The translations under genes were made by a program, and so were the position numbers. DNA of 64,000 nt from Selaginella tamariscina (lineage: Eukaryota; Streptophyta; Lycopodiopsida; Selaginellales; Selaginellaceae), in NCBI GenBank assembly GCA_003024785.1, contig PUQB01000840.1, positions 1 through 64,000 on the forward strand, given 5' to 3'. Positions within the stretch are counted from its first letter, which is position 1; every line of letters starts with the position of its first letter. The notes under the pieces are model-generated. The model saw only the letters and a list, made by a program, of their open reading frames with translations, was not told where the DNA came from and did no database searches. Below are positions 46,931 to 59,406 of the stretch, piece after piece.

Positions 46931-48289
46931 AGGTACAAGTGGACATAAAACAACTAGTGTGAATACATTATTATACAATATACATATTATAAGTAATATT
47001 ATCATAAGTAATCATTGTCATATGTGGTGAATGGCAACTAATAAATATATATTATGCATATCTATGCTTAAAAAAGAAAAACAGAAGATTTTTGTACTAT
47101 TAGCTATTATAATATATTAGAGTTTAAATGTTAATTATGATTTAATAAAAGTCTGTATTCATTTCTATATATACATGTTTTGCATCGTATAAGTAGCAAG
47201 CACATGCATCCTGCAGGTTTCACATGCATATTAGTCTCACAGGTTGATATTGCACCCCACACGCGCGTACACAAAACACACACACACACTCACACTTTTG
47301 TTTGATCGTGATGTTTACTTATTTGAAGAAGGTTTCATTTACTTTGAATGTGTCATCTACAATTTTTGTTGTCATTTAATAATTTAGAGCTACTACATAT
47401 ATTTAGTTTATTGTGTATGAGAATTTGTTTTAATTTGTAAATCATACATATTTGCATATTATATATATATACATTTGAAATATCTACAGAATTTCGAAGC
47501 TACTTAAAGTACACTAAAAAAAGATGGCCTAAACTACACATACTCAAATAAACCCATATTCATGAATATATGATTGCTTGTGTGTGTAGATCGACACATC
47601 CTCCAACTTCCACTTCCTTGGATTAAATATATATATATAGAAAACACAGCAAAGTCCCAAAGCAACATCACATATAATTAATATCTTAATCTAGTTTATA
47701 TTGATAATTACTTATGTGATGTTGCATTACAAAATATGGTGTTTTCCACATCATTGTTGAAAGTGCATTCCATTTGAAATATATATATTTACATGGGTGG
47801 TTGGAATTTGTTTTACAACCAGGATTTTGAATTTTATTCAAATTCTAAACTTAGTGTAAACAGTGGCATATTTTATTACTTTGATTCATTATTCAAACGT
47901 TTATTGCCATTTGTTTAATATATAGCTATATTAAATTTTAACGTGTTGTACAATCATTATATTTGCAACCATATTTTAGACAGCTAGAATGCATAATTTT
48001 ATTATTTTATTCTAAGTTTCTATTTGTCACATGAGTAAGGTAATACACCATATAATTTGGCCTTGTTGGACTTGTGAACCCTTCCCAATATACATATGAC
48101 AACAAAGTGTGGATTAAAAAGTCTTGTTATACTTTATCTTTCAAATTTTTTTACCCTCGGATAAATCGATAATTATTTCTTTTGTTCTTTATTAAATCAA
48201 TTGTTTGTTTCAATAATCGTATTTTATATACTAGTACACGTTGGTGGGCTTAACTATTATTATTTTACCCTTTGTTATTGCGAGTTTAT
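46931..48289. other. AT-rich intergenic DNA
   Basis: No coding texture. A short CA run near 47275-47300 and TA runs only. Confidence 0.5.
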
Positions 48290-48816
48290 TCTTGAGTGGT
48301 TTATTTATGTCTTGACTTAACTATTTAATAACCTTTAACATAGTTGTTATTCTTACCATACTAAGTTGGACCCTTAACCTAGCAATTATCTTTAACCTGG
48401 TGAGTTTATCCCTAATTTAGACCCTTGACCTTATAGTGAGTTTATCCTTAATTAGGACCCTTAACCCAATTGGTATTCTTAACTTAATGAATTTATCCTT
48501 AAGCTCGTGCTTGGACTTAACTATTTAATTAATTAACATAGTAAATTTTTTAATATGGACCTTTAACCCAATTGTTATCCTTAAGATAACCATCGGATGG
48601 GATAGGATATCAATGGTCAGATGGCGAATTTAGGATAATCCAGCATATTGAGTAAGATATTAATGGCCAGAGAGGGGGGTGTCGGTGACACACAGACACA
48701 CGCAATATGAACTTATTTTTATTCTTAACATAGTGGGTCTTTTAACCCAATTGTTATAGTGAGTTTATTCTTGAGCTTATGCCCGAGCTTAATTATTTAA
48801 GTTCTAAAGCCTTAAC
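48290..48816. repeat. Dispersed repeat interrupted by the gypsy insertion, left part
   Basis: Repeated phrases of the type TTAACCCAATTGTTATCCTT and GTGAGTTTATCCTTAA, then CCATCGGATGG and a GACACACAGACACA tail. The same phrases continue at 59722-60040 on the other side of the chromovirus. The TTAAC target duplication lies in this repeat. Confidence 0.6.
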
Positions 48817-49213
48817 TGTCAAGCCACAACCTAAAGAAAGGATAAGAACAAGGAGGCTTGACTCAAGAGCAAAAAAATAAGACAAGAAGAAGGAACAGAA
48901 CAAGAATGATCATAGAATGACTAGTGTTGATAGTAATTGATTGTACAACAATTAGGTCAGAGCTTTATACTCAAACTAATCTAGGCATAAGCTAAAAATG
49001 ATACTCTAAGAGCTAATCTAGGATGAGCTGAAAAAAATGTCCCTTATCCTGTAAGTATATCCTATAAGCATATCCTGTATGCATATATTGTAGGTATATA
49101 CTGTAGGCATATCCTGTATCCTGTACTTGTATCATATATCCCGTATCTTGTATTATGTATTTTTGTAGTCGTATCCTGTAAACATATCATGTATTCTATA
49201 TCGGGTTGTGACA
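48817..49213 (-). repeat. Chromovirus LTR, left
   Basis: 397 bp. Longer than its partner because of extra copies of a short TATCCTGTA-type motif between about 49040 and 49140. Confidence 0.9.
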
Positions 49214-49229
49214 GCACCTCCTCCCTAAG

Positions 49230-49600
49230 GATGAGTTCCACGATCATGGGACCTAGTTTAATAAGATAACATTGATGGAAGGCAGCAACCTTGGAAGAAG
49301 TATGGAATAAATTGGATGCAGGTTCCCAATTACAATCGGTAGGCAAATAACTTTTCTAATTCTCTAAGTATTGAAGTTGGCGGTGATGAAGACGAGAATC
49401 AAGGATGGTTGCAACTTCATACTTAAGTTCATCGTCAATGACCACAGGAGGGGGAGGGGAGGGGGAGGGGAGGGGGAGGGGGAGGGGGGGGGGGGGGGGA
49501 AGGGAAGCACAACTAGGAAAAGAAGAAGGATGATACAGTTCCAACAAAGAAGTGTGAAACATAGGATGAAGTTCATAGTAGATGGTAGCTCTAGTCAAAA
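49230..49600 (-). pseudogene. Integrase C-terminus with chromodomain-like end
   Basis: FHTSLLELYHPS, a proline run encoded by the plus-strand G-rich tract 49446-49500, then YEVATILDSRLHHRQLQYL and LPTDCNWEPASN. The tryptophan expected in the RWKG motif has become a stop between these parts. Confidence 0.75.
49446..49500. repeat. G-rich (GGGGGA)n tract
   Basis: Repeated GGGGAG/GGGGGA units ending in a pure G run. It encodes poly-proline in the minus-strand integrase linker and is a candidate G-quadruplex on the plus strand. Confidence 0.85.
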
Positions 49601-50103
49601 AGCTACAGGATTGACCTCAATTACAATCATGTAAGGGCCTAATCGTTAAAAATCCAACTTAGAAGAAGGCATGTTGATGCAAATATGCCGACGAAAAAGC
49701 TACACAAGATTACCAACCTTGTATGTAGGTGTCGGCTGACGATGAGCATCAGCGTGACGTTTGTACTGTTCCTATGCCTGCTGAAGATGAACTTGGAGAT
49801 CATCATGTACCTACAAAAATGCTGGAGACGATCATGTACTGCAGGAGTGGAAGAAGGAGAAGCATGAGGAGCAAAGTCAAAACGTGAATGGTAACTTATA
49901 AGAGCAAAGAAAGGTATCTAGCCTGTAGCTGCATGAACGAAGTTGTTGTAAGCAAACTCTGTCATAGGAAGAAGGTCCAACCAGTTGTTCTGTTGGTAAT
50001 TGATGAAGCAACGAAGATACTGCTCCAAGGTTTAAATCGTGCGTTTGGACTGCACATTAGTTTATGGATGATATCCTGAAGAAAGATCCGCTTTAACTTG
50101 TAG
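49601..50103 (-). pseudogene. Integrase core, 3' half
   Basis: The minus strand reads SLQVKADLSSGYHP, QSKRTI and [16 protein letters not shown], matching the integrase region after the second catalytic Asp. It continues the frame interrupted at 56800. Confidence 0.75.
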
Positions 50104-50108
50104 ACTCT

Positions 50109-50637
50109 TGTTAACATGGCAAAACTTTCTTATGTGCAGAAATTACTGTTCATAACGCAAAAAAAAGCTTTGCTAGTTAATGGATATGGGATTTCGACCT
50201 AGAATAACTCTATATATGTACTTATCTCATCTTTAAGGTCAATGATAGGATTTTACTTTGGCCATTGCCATGTATAAGCATTCACAATATACCATAAATA
50301 TGCACTTGCATTACTATATGAATACAAAGAGATAGCAAGTGTGGAGACTTACTTGATACTCTCTCTCTCATGCATTGCTCTCCATAGCCTTCATAGTCCT
50401 CTCTCCCTTCCTGCCTCTTGCCCTTTGCCCTAACCGAATCCTGTCCTCCTCCAACCGTCATAACTGTCTGCTTCCTGCAACCGTAGGATCCTTCCTACCC
50501 TGTAGGATTTTTCCTACTGTGTAGGATTTTTCCTGTACACAGGATATTTCCTACTACTACTTTCCTACAAGTTATTCCTCCACCTAGGAAAGTCCTATGT
50601 ATGCAGTTCCTACATGCTATATTTTTGGCCTCTAACA
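50109..50637 (-). repeat. Nested gypsy LTR, left
   Basis: 529 bp. Inside it a purine tract reads AAGGTGGGGAATAG on the minus strand (50638-50651), marking the 3' side of the element. Confidence 0.9.
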
Positions 50638-50651
50638 CTATTCCCCACCTT

Positions 50652-52715
50652 AAATTTGCAGTGTCCTCACTGCACCTGTCCTGCACCCTCATTCTCCTGC
50701 GGCTCCTCAGGATACTCTGTCTCATATTCCTCGTACCTCACAAACTCTGCCTTTACCTTCTCCATTTCCTGTGCCATGGATGCCATGCAGTCGGAGACCC
50801 TGGTTCTCCACCTGCAGTCGCTGAAGTTCCTCCCCCCCAGCACTGTCAAAGTGCTCCTCCCTGTCGGAGTTCTTCCTGCGTCTTGATTATCTTCTGCGCC
50901 CGGCATAGGTTCTGAAACACTCACAGGCTTGCTCTCAAGAACTGTAGGACTAGGAGTCCTTGCCTTCACCGGTCGTGCTCCTATCTGCTAACTGTAGCCT
51001 GCATGGTGTTATCTTCGGCATTATCACTGCCTCCACCGCTTCTGCAATCAACCTCCGAATCTCTGCTCTTCACTGTGTACCCATATTCAAAACTGGTTGT
51101 ACAATGCTGAAGCCAACTGTGGTACATCCTGTGTTAACTCACCTTTGCCGATTTGTCCAGTATCTCCTGCTGCATACGAGACAAAACCTGCGCCAGTTGT
51201 ACCTCAACCTCCATGGGCACTTCCTCATGTCTAAAGGATTTCTACGCTTACCACCATCTGTGAATATCCCTGGCTCCATAAACTCCACTGCCATTTCTTC
51301 TGTCACAGATTCATAGCAAGGACTCACTCCACACCTGCTTGATGCATAGGATATCCTCCTTGTGCAAACATACCCTTCTTTGTGGTGAGTGCCCTACCAC
51401 TCCATAGTTGAACCATGGCTGCCATGTCATCAGAACATGTCCCATGCCTTCGTTTGGTGATTGAGCTTGCCCTGTTGGTAACTGCAACAAAACTGTAGTT
51501 GCCTCCAATTGTTCCTGGAATATCCCTGGGAATCTCCTTCCCTTATTCCCTAATTGCTCTGATGATTGTTCCACTGACTTTCCTGTCTTTATAGCTGGCA
51601 GATCCTCCTTTGTCATCTCTTGCAACTCGGGACTTCTCTTTCCTATTCTGTACCTTAGACAGCCTATCCTGCGACTACTCTTTCAACTTATCCTCTGCTA
51701 GCTTCATTTGAGTCGTTGGTACTTGTTCATGTGTCTTCTCCACCTCCATCTGTACCACTTCCTCCAACGTCTTCTACTCCAGCTGCCCCACCTTTTGTGG
51801 CTGTCTGGTTTTAGCGGCTTCACCATTAAAACTTGTTCAAAATGCTCTTCCTCTCCTCTTCTCCTGTTCCTGTCGAATTCTTGTCATCTAGATGGATACT
51901 CTCCACCGCGGGCTTCATCTTTCTCTTCCTCACAGACTTCCACATAGGCATCACTCACAATGTCTTTTGTTTCTTCACCAGTGGTGTCCTCATCACCTTG
52001 TTGGTGCTCTCCTGACGCTTCCCACTAGCTACTTCCTGTACCTTCTTTCCTATCAGCCTATCCTGAGGTGTGAGCACCTTTTGCAACTTACCAGCATACT
52101 CCTGCTCCTCAACTTCCTCTCCACACTCCATCACATGATTCACAAGTGACTGTATCCATGCCAATGCAATCATCGGAGACTCCTTCTGCTGTATCTCCTT
52201 CTCTGAGTAGTAAAAATACTCCCCAGTTTCTTGAGGAGATAACGTGCAACTCCTGTGCACTTCCTTGTCTTAAGTGCGTCATACAGCGACATGACTGTCT
52301 TCGAAGCTGTAGTCAAGAGAGTCTAAACTCAAAAGAGTTCATCAGAAAATTGACCACGAGCTCCACCTCCTCCTTGAGATCCACCACACGCAAGCCAAGC
52401 TTGCTATTGCATTGCTTCTCCTCCTTAAGATAGAGATCTAAATTCTTTTTATCTACCTCCAACTCTCCATTCCTCCAATGGCAGCCGAAAATCTCTACAT
52501 TGCCTTCTCATTGATCAACATCCTTCTCCCTTCAGCATATGCGAGAAAATTGTCTCCACCATCTTTTTGCCATTAATAAAATGATAGCACTGTAGCGCAT
52601 CAGGATTTACCTGTGCTAGAAGATGAGCATACTTCTCAAGTCCCAATCCCTCAAGAGCTTTCTCCAGCTTTGGACTATCTCCCAGCCCGTCAACATGACT
52701 GTAAAATGGCCACAT
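50652..52715 (-). pseudogene. Extra 3' ORF region of the nested gypsy element
   Basis: About 2 kb of coding-like minus-strand sequence between integrase and the 3' LTR, now in several frames. The N-terminal piece is 52715-52515 (KLEKALEGLGLEKYAHLLAQ). Glu/Gln/Lys-rich pieces follow at 52260-51955, 51625-51311 and 50969-50667 (EMEKVKAEFVRYEEYETEYP). It has no membrane segment and no envelope-like feature. It looks like a charged, coiled-coil protein with no relative I recognise. Confidence 0.55.
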
Positions 52716-53181
52716 GCCAATTCTTAGCCCCTTATGCAGAGATTGGCAATTTTCACCACAAGAGTATTCTTTCCTCCTGCCATATCCGAAGAAAGAAGCT
52801 ACAAACCCTAGATCTAGGTTTGGCGCTGATTTCCAAGTGTATTGGAATATTCGTATAGAATATATCTCAACGTCTATAAATGATACTTCATACCTTCCTC
52901 AATTTTTTATGTTTACCCTTTCTTGCATTCCGTCACCTGTTAGGGTTTCAACATTTACCACACCTTCCTCACTTATCTCCTTGACTTTAATGGACCTAAC
53001 CATTTCATTTTTAATTTATCCTGTGGTTTATCAACACTTCCTCTATACCACAAGACCAAATCTCCTTCTTTATATCATGCTTCTTCTTTTCCTATTATAC
53101 CAGGCTCTCCTTCTTTTCTGAATTGCCTGTAGTCCATAAAGCATGTAATCTTATCTCATCCAGTTTTTTAATTCCTGTAGC

Positions 53182-53385
53182 CTACGTTAAGGATTCTTGC
53201 TCACCTAAATTATGCTTTACAGCAATCCTTAAAGATGGCACAATATATTCAACAGGAGTTATTGCCTCAAGTCCATATGCTAACTTAAAAGGCGTCATTC
53301 CTGTTACAACCTTATAGGCTGTCCTGTAAGCCCACAAGACTTCAGGAAGTCTTTCATCCCAGTCTTTTCCATTTTCCTGAATCAC
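53182..53385 (-). pseudogene. Integrase C-terminal piece of the nested element
   Basis: WDERLPEVLWAYRTAYKVVT, TGMTPFKLAYGLEAITPVEY and PSLRIA are the conserved end of gypsy integrase cores. Confidence 0.85.
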
Positions 53386-53589
53386 TTTCCTTAAAACATT
53401 CTTAAGGACTTTATTTGTAGATTCAGCTTGACCATTCCCTTGAGGATAATAAGGTGTAGATTTCTTATGTTTTATGATAAATTTTTCATAAGTGTTTAAA
53501 TTATTTCATTAATATAGTTAATAAATAATGTCTAAATTTATGAATTGCATCACCATTCCTAAAGCTTTTTTTTATGGTGTATAGTTTAC

Positions 53590-54412
53590 CTCTGCTGGTG
53601 TTAACCTGCGACTTGCATAGTAGATAGGACGATCCTTTCCATCTTCCTGAGTTTGTATAAGGATAGCTCCTATTACAATGTCTGAGGCATCAACCTACAC
53701 ATGAAATTTCCTATCTCATTTAGGATTCACTAATATAGGTGCTATTACTAAAGATTTCCTCAATGTATCAAAAGCTTCCTGACATGTAGGAGTCCAATTG
53801 TAGGATTTTCCTGCCTTTAAAAGGTCAGTCAAAGGTCTGGCTATTTGGGCATAATCCTTAATAAACCTCCTATGATAGTCAATTTTCCTAAAAAACCGCC
53901 TTAATTCTTTTAAATCTTGTGGTGGTTGTAAGGTAGGTATAATTTAACCTTATCCTGATCCACCAAGATTTCCTTCCTTACACACTACATGTCCTAAGAG
54001 AACTCCTAATTTTATAAAAAAATTACATTTCTCAAGATTTAAAGCAACGTGATTTTGCTTACATTTTTTAAAACACCTTTCCAAACAACAAAGATGATTC
54101 CTTTTTATCACTATATACACTAAAATCATCCATAAAAACTTTTATAAAAATCTAATAAATATTCCTAAAGGTATCAGTTATGATCCTTTGGAAAGTAAAA
54201 GATGCATTACATAAGTCAAATGGCAAATAATTTATATGTATATGCGCCCCATGGACTATAAAAGTTATTTTATGTTGATCCTCAGGAGCTACTAAAATTT
54301 GGTTATATCCTAAGAATCCATCTATAAAGGAATACATCTCATGTCCAGCCACAACTATCCAGCATTTCCTCTGTAAATGGGATAAGAAAAACATCCTTTT
54401 TTGTGGCATCAT
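53590..54412 (-). pseudogene. RT and RNase H of the nested element
   Basis: 54412-54152 carries the RT palm (MYSFIDGFLGYNQILVAPED, CNASFTFQRII). FMDDFSVY follows at about 54105-54135. RNase H (VDASDIVIGAILIQ, RPIYYASRRLTPAEVNYT) ends near 53590. Frame breaks separate them. Confidence 0.8.
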
Positions 54413-54587
54413 TCAACTTCTTATAGTTTACACATACTCTTAACTTTTCATTCTTTTTAGGAACAATCACAAGTGGTGATAACCCATTGTGCGCCCACGG
54501 CATATAGTTTTACTCATTCTGTCCACATAAATGAACCGAGCTCCAAGCTCTCTCTTGGGAGCATTGTTTGAGTGGAAGGCTGATTCT

Positions 54588-55603
54588 TAGGACAATTTGG
54601 AGAAATATGTCCTTTCTCTCCACATGTATAACAAGTAAGATTAATAGAATTCCTTCCTTGTACTTGTCTTTGTCTATAGTTATTTTGATCTCTATAACTT
54701 TCTTTCTTGGTTTAATCTTTCTGGTCCTTTGTAGACGTCTCCTTCCTTCCCATATTAGACTTGTATGGTGGAGGCATATTTAGTTTGATTCCCTTCATAC
54801 AACCTATCATCTCCTCCTATATAAGGAACATTCCTTATGTTATTAAAAGGATTTCATGTTTCTTCTTTCTTCCCAACTCCCAGGTTGTTCCTCATAATAG
54901 AGCTTCCAATTTCGAGATGGGAATGTGGTAAGCGGTTGTCTCATAGGAAACGGCCTATTATACCGGCCTTCATTTCTTCCTTCCTTTCTCTTTTTTTTTC
55001 CACACGTGCCACATTTTGATTAAGAAAATACTTACAGTCTTTTGTCGAATGTCCTTCTTTATCACATATTTAACATTTTGGCAATTGTAGTCTACACTCA
55101 TCCTTAGTATGTCCAGGATTTTTACACTTGGCACACCATCCTTTAGCATTTAATTCCTTATACACAGGATTACCTTTCAAGGACTTAACCAGCTGTAATA
55201 ACATTCTCTCATCAACCTTATAATCTCGAACCTTAATAGGTTCATCCTCATCATCCGAATTATCCTCCTTTCTTTAAGGATTTTATCTTTCTATTTGTCT
55301 CCTCTTTTTCTCATAATTTTTAAGATGCTTTATAAGATCTTTCCTGTCTACTTCCTCAATTGTCATTGCATAATGTCTATATGGCTTTTGCAATCCTTGC
55401 TTATACCATTAAAGTAAAGCTTCTTCCTTAACATATAGTGAGCATTTCTTTTCATGCTTCTTATAACGGTGTGTATATTCTTTTAGAGTTTCAATTTTTT
55501 CTTGCAGGATATTCCTGAGTTTCTCTAAATGCTCTTCAGGCAACTCTTCCTTTTTAAAGTATTCTTTAAAAGCTTTTATAACTTTCTCATAATCTTTTCT
55601 CAC
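54588..55603 (-). pseudogene. Gag of the nested element
   Basis: A helical capsid-like piece (KDYEKVIKAFKEYFKKEELP, 55603-55409) is followed by three CCHC zinc knuckles. The second knuckle has a stop in place of its first residue partner. It is broken by stops but in the expected order. Confidence 0.7.
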
Positions 55604-56259
55604 ATCCTTTTCTAACTCATAATACCAATCAGATGCATTTCTTTTAATGTGTGAGGAAATATAAACAACTTATTTGCATTGTTTACTTTATATAACTTCA
55701 CAACTTCCTCAAACTGCAATAAATGTCTTTTAGGATTTTTCTTTTTTTTTGCGGAAAATATTGGGTATATCAATGTGCCTCCCAACATTCCGGAGAAAAG
55801 TGTCATATTAGACATTCTCGGTGGGTTTTCTCTACCACCTTCCTCCTCACTAAGAGGGGAATTTTTGGAGATCCTCCTCCTGGTCTAATAGGAAATCTTG
55901 TTCTTTGAAGAGTTCCTTCCAACTCCTTTTCTCCTGCAGTTTGATAGTTACTGTATTGTATATCCTCCACACCTTTATTAGCACTTTCTCCTATCTAATC
56001 AATGAGTCTTATAAGAGCTTCTTGCTTATTAGCAAGCTCTATTTGCTTAGCTCGGGCAGCCTCTCTGGGCCTACCTATTATCTCTCTCTCTTGCTAGAGA
56101 TGAGTTAGGATTATGATGCCCAAGGCTCCATCCATCATCATATATATACACACTCCTTTTTCACTTAAGCTCTACTTCTCTCAGAGCTATATCATTTCTC
56201 ACTTAGGAATTCAACAAATTCCTCTACAACAATGGCGAAATCCCTCCACGGTCACTATG

Positions 56260-56795
56260 TGTTAACATGACAAAACTTTCCTGTGTGCAGAAATTACTGT
56301 TCACAACGCAGGAAAGCTTTGTCAGTTAAAGGATATGGGATTTCAACCTAGAATAGCTCTATATATGTACTTATCTCGTTTCTAAGGTCAAGGATAGGAT
56401 TTTGCTTTGGCCATTGCTATGTATAAGCATTCACAATATGCACTTGCATTACTAAATGAATACAAAGAGATAGCAAGTGTGGAAACTTACTTCTCTCCCA
56501 AAGATACTCTCTCTCTCATGCATTGCTCTCCATAGCCTTCATAGCCTTCATAGTCTCTCTCTCCCCCTTCTTGTCCTAACTTGCCCTAACCGAATCCTGT
56601 CCTCCTCCAACCATCATAACTATCTGCTTCCTGCAACCATAGGATCCTTCCTACCCTGTAGGATTTTTCCTACTGTCGTAGGATTTCTCCTGTACACAGG
56701 ATATTTTCTACTACTACTTTCCTACAAGTTATTTCACCACTGTAGGAAAGTCCTATGTATGCAGTTCCTACATGCTATATTTTTTGCCTCTAACA
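56260..56795 (-). repeat. Nested gypsy LTR, right
   Basis: 536 bp, near-identical to 50109-50637. On the minus strand the LTR end is followed by AGTGACCGTGGAGGG, the position of the primer site; I cannot assign the tRNA. Confidence 0.88.
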
Positions 56796-56800
56796 ACTCC

Positions 56801-58820
56801 GGAGAAGTTTCTCGCAAAATCTGAATATGAATTGTGGGCCTCAATCAGAAAACAATGCTCTTAAGAAGACCATATGTCGGAACACTTCACAATACAAACT
56901 CATTGTCTGGCATGTAGCCGTCTTGTTACAGGGTAGGAAATGAGCCTGTTTGGTGAAACGGTCAACCAGCACAAGAATTGCATCAAATCCATGAGAAGAA
57001 GAACTGTAAGAAAATTCATAAAATGGATCTCCAAGGAGCCAATGGAACAAAAAGAGGACAAAGAAGATCAAAGGGTGCGTACGAGGCATTTTCAACTTGT
57101 TGCAGGTGTCACAACTCCATACAAATTTTTTCATAAAAACCTCGCAACCCAGGCCACCAATAGTTGCGAGTCACCAACTCAATTGTCTTGGCCACACAAA
57201 ATGTCCTGTAGCCAGGTATTATAACAATCCTGTACCAAAGAGTCATGTAAATACTAACAGGAATGTACATGAGACCCTCCCGGTACATGAGTTCGTCTTG
57301 TATGGCAAATAACTTGTAGTCTGTACAGGAACTAGAGGAAGAGGAGCTTACAATGTCAGGACTAATGTGTGAGAACACATTCTTCACCAAGTTGTCTATA
57401 CCAATTGCAAACGAATGCCCTGTAGGGTGTTGAATTTGCTGGAGCCTGATGAACTATAGTGCTGTAAGCCGAAATCAATCAGGACCTAGCAACACTTGCT
57501 TTTGATAGTCATATGCAGGATTGCCGGGTCAGTGCAGGTAAGAGCGCCTAGACAATGCATCCGCTTTGCCATTTCGAAAACCAAGCATGTAAACAATGAA
57601 AATCAAAACGTGATAGAACTTCCGCCCACCTACCCTATTCCGAGTGAGAACTCGAGCCATTTGAAAAAACTTCAGGTTCTTGTGATCTATAGAACTTGTA
57701 TAGGATGTGCAACACCTTTCAGAAAGTGCTGCCACTCCTCGAACAAATCCACAATGACCTTGAGTTCCTTGTCATGAATTTCATAATTGATCTCCACCAA
57801 AAGGAACTTACGAGAGTGAAAGGCTATAGGATGGAGTAATTTCTTTTCTCCAACTTGTGATACGATAAAACCTACTGCAAAGTCCGAAGCATCTGCCTCA
57901 ACGAAGAAGGACAAGAAGGATTAGGATGTACTAAAATTGGAGTTGTCGTAAAGGCGTCCTTGAGTGCTGTGAATGTATGTTTCGCCTTGTTGAACCAAGA
58001 GAAATCCTTTGTGCGCTTGGTGAGTTCCATGAGTGGAAGTACACGCTTGGAAAAGGTTTTGTATGAATCACTTGTAGAAATTTGCGAAGCCAAGGAAACA
58101 TTGTACATCTCGTACAGGCTTAGGCCTCTCCCACTTCATGATAGTCTTCACTTGTGCATGTCCATTGAGACGCCGGCAGGAGAGACGATGTAGCCCAAGA
58201 ACTCCACAATATCCCTATCGAAAAAACACTTCTCCAACTTCGCATACAATCCATGCTCGTGAAGCTTATATAAAACTAGTCGTACATGCTTGTCATGTGC
58301 CACCTGGTCCTTGGAGAAAATTAGAATGTCATCGAGGTAGATCACCACAAACTGTTCAAGAAGTTGTGAAAGATGTTGTTCACCATGTGTTGAAACACGG
58401 CTAGGGCATTTGTAAGTCCGAAAGGCATCACCATGTACTCGAAGTGTCCATACCTTGTACGAAAATTTTCACTCATCGCCTGGACGAATTCGTACAAGAT
58501 TGTAGGCCCATTGTAAGTTGATCTTCGTGAACACCTTTGCTCCTCGTAGTTGATTGAGAAGTTTTGGGATCAATAGCAACGAGTACTAGTTCCGGATAGT
58601 GACTTGATTCAAACCTTTGTAGTCCACAACCAAATGCAAACTCCTATCTTCTTTTTGACAAAGAAGCTAGGTGCTTATGTAGGAGACTTTGAGTGACAAA
58701 TGAAGCCAGATGCCAAGTTGTCTTCAATGTACTAGCAAAGAACCTCCAATTCTATAAGTGATAATACATAAGTCAGTTTCAAATGGTGGAGTCTTCCCCT
58801 CTACAAGATCGATGGGACAG
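56801..58820 (-). pseudogene. Chromovirus pol, 5' part (RT, RNase H, integrase start)
   Basis: From high to low coordinate. RT entry (YDCPIDLVEGKTPPFETD), then [15 protein letters not shown] and YLDDILIFSKD (58148-58348). Connection region (FSWFNKAKHTFTALKDAFTT) and RNase H (57687-57914), ending with GKADALSRR. Integrase zinc domain (57109-57390, YWWPGLRGFYEKIC; then CDTCNKLK) and the first core strand with FDAILVLVDRFTKQAHFLPC (56841-57134). The frame then meets the nested LTR. Confidence 0.85.
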
Positions 58821-59229
58821 TCGTAAGACCTGTGAATAGGAAGAATTATAGCCTTGTACTTATTAAAAAAGTTTTGAAATGAGTATACTTGGATGATAGG
58901 GAATAAGAGAAGGAAAAGAAATTGAAAAACAGGAGAGTCAGATACATGAGAGGTAAAAGAGGACGGAGTTACTGACAAGGAAAAAAATGAAAGGAGCAGG
59001 ATAAGTGGCAAGTTCATGCATAGTAGTGGTAAGAACGCAGAGAAGAAGAAGGAAGAGCTGTGAATGTAAAAGAGAGAGGATCTTGTGGGATGGAACAAAA
59101 GTAGAGTAAAAAAGAGCAAAATTAGTGAAAACTTGTGTTGATGTTGACAAGTGTACAGGATTGGAAGAACTCTATATAGAAGTCCGTGAATGCACATGAG
59201 TGAAGAAGAGTCTGCGAATGTGCTGACGA

Positions 59230-59406
59230 ACTAACAGGTGAATATTAAGGAGGAACCTTTGACACTTATACCAGGAGCAGGCTGCTGAGTTGGTGATCCG
59301 CAAAGTGTTCCAACATCATGGTCTTCCTGAGAGCATTGTTTTTTATCGAGGCCATTCATGTCCAAATTTTGGCAAGAGCTTCTCCGAAGTCTACAAGGGT
59401 TCAAAT
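59230..59406 (+). pseudogene. Inverted integrase fragment joined to an LTR end
   Basis: The plus-strand frames read LVIRKVFQHHGLPESIVF and, after a shift, FMSKFWQELLRSLQG, ending exactly at the TGTCA of the right chromovirus LTR. It is closely similar to the minus-strand integrase segment split at 56800/50103, but in the opposite orientation. Confidence 0.8.

Larger units (their letters stand above)
50104..56800 (-). mobile_element. Nested Ty3/gypsy element, Tat/Athila-like
   Basis: LTRs at 50109-50637 and 56260-56795 (TGTTA...TAACA) with target sites ACTCT and ACTCC, one mismatch. It lies in the same orientation as its host element and splits the host integrase. Gag has a helical piece (55409-55603) and three CCHC knuckles, two near 55030-55140 (CAKCKNPGHTKDEC, ICDKEGHSTKDC) and one near 54590-54640 (CYTCGEKGHISPNC). 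RT has EMYSFIDGFLGYNQI and FMDDFSVYSDKK near 54105-54135. RNase H has VDASDIVIGAILIQTQ (about 53640-53700). The integrase end has WDERLPEVLWAYRT (53182-53385). FMDDFSVY and an extra region after integrase are typical of the Tat/Athila branch. Numerous stops show decay. Confidence 0.9.

Noticed and set aside
58724-59197. 157-aa hydrophobic minus-strand ORF as a possible membrane protein
   Set aside because: It is the Leu/Phe/Ser-rich linker leading into YDCPIDLVEGKTPPF, the start of the chromovirus RT, and a similar linker occurs in the 28.5-32.3 kb relic.
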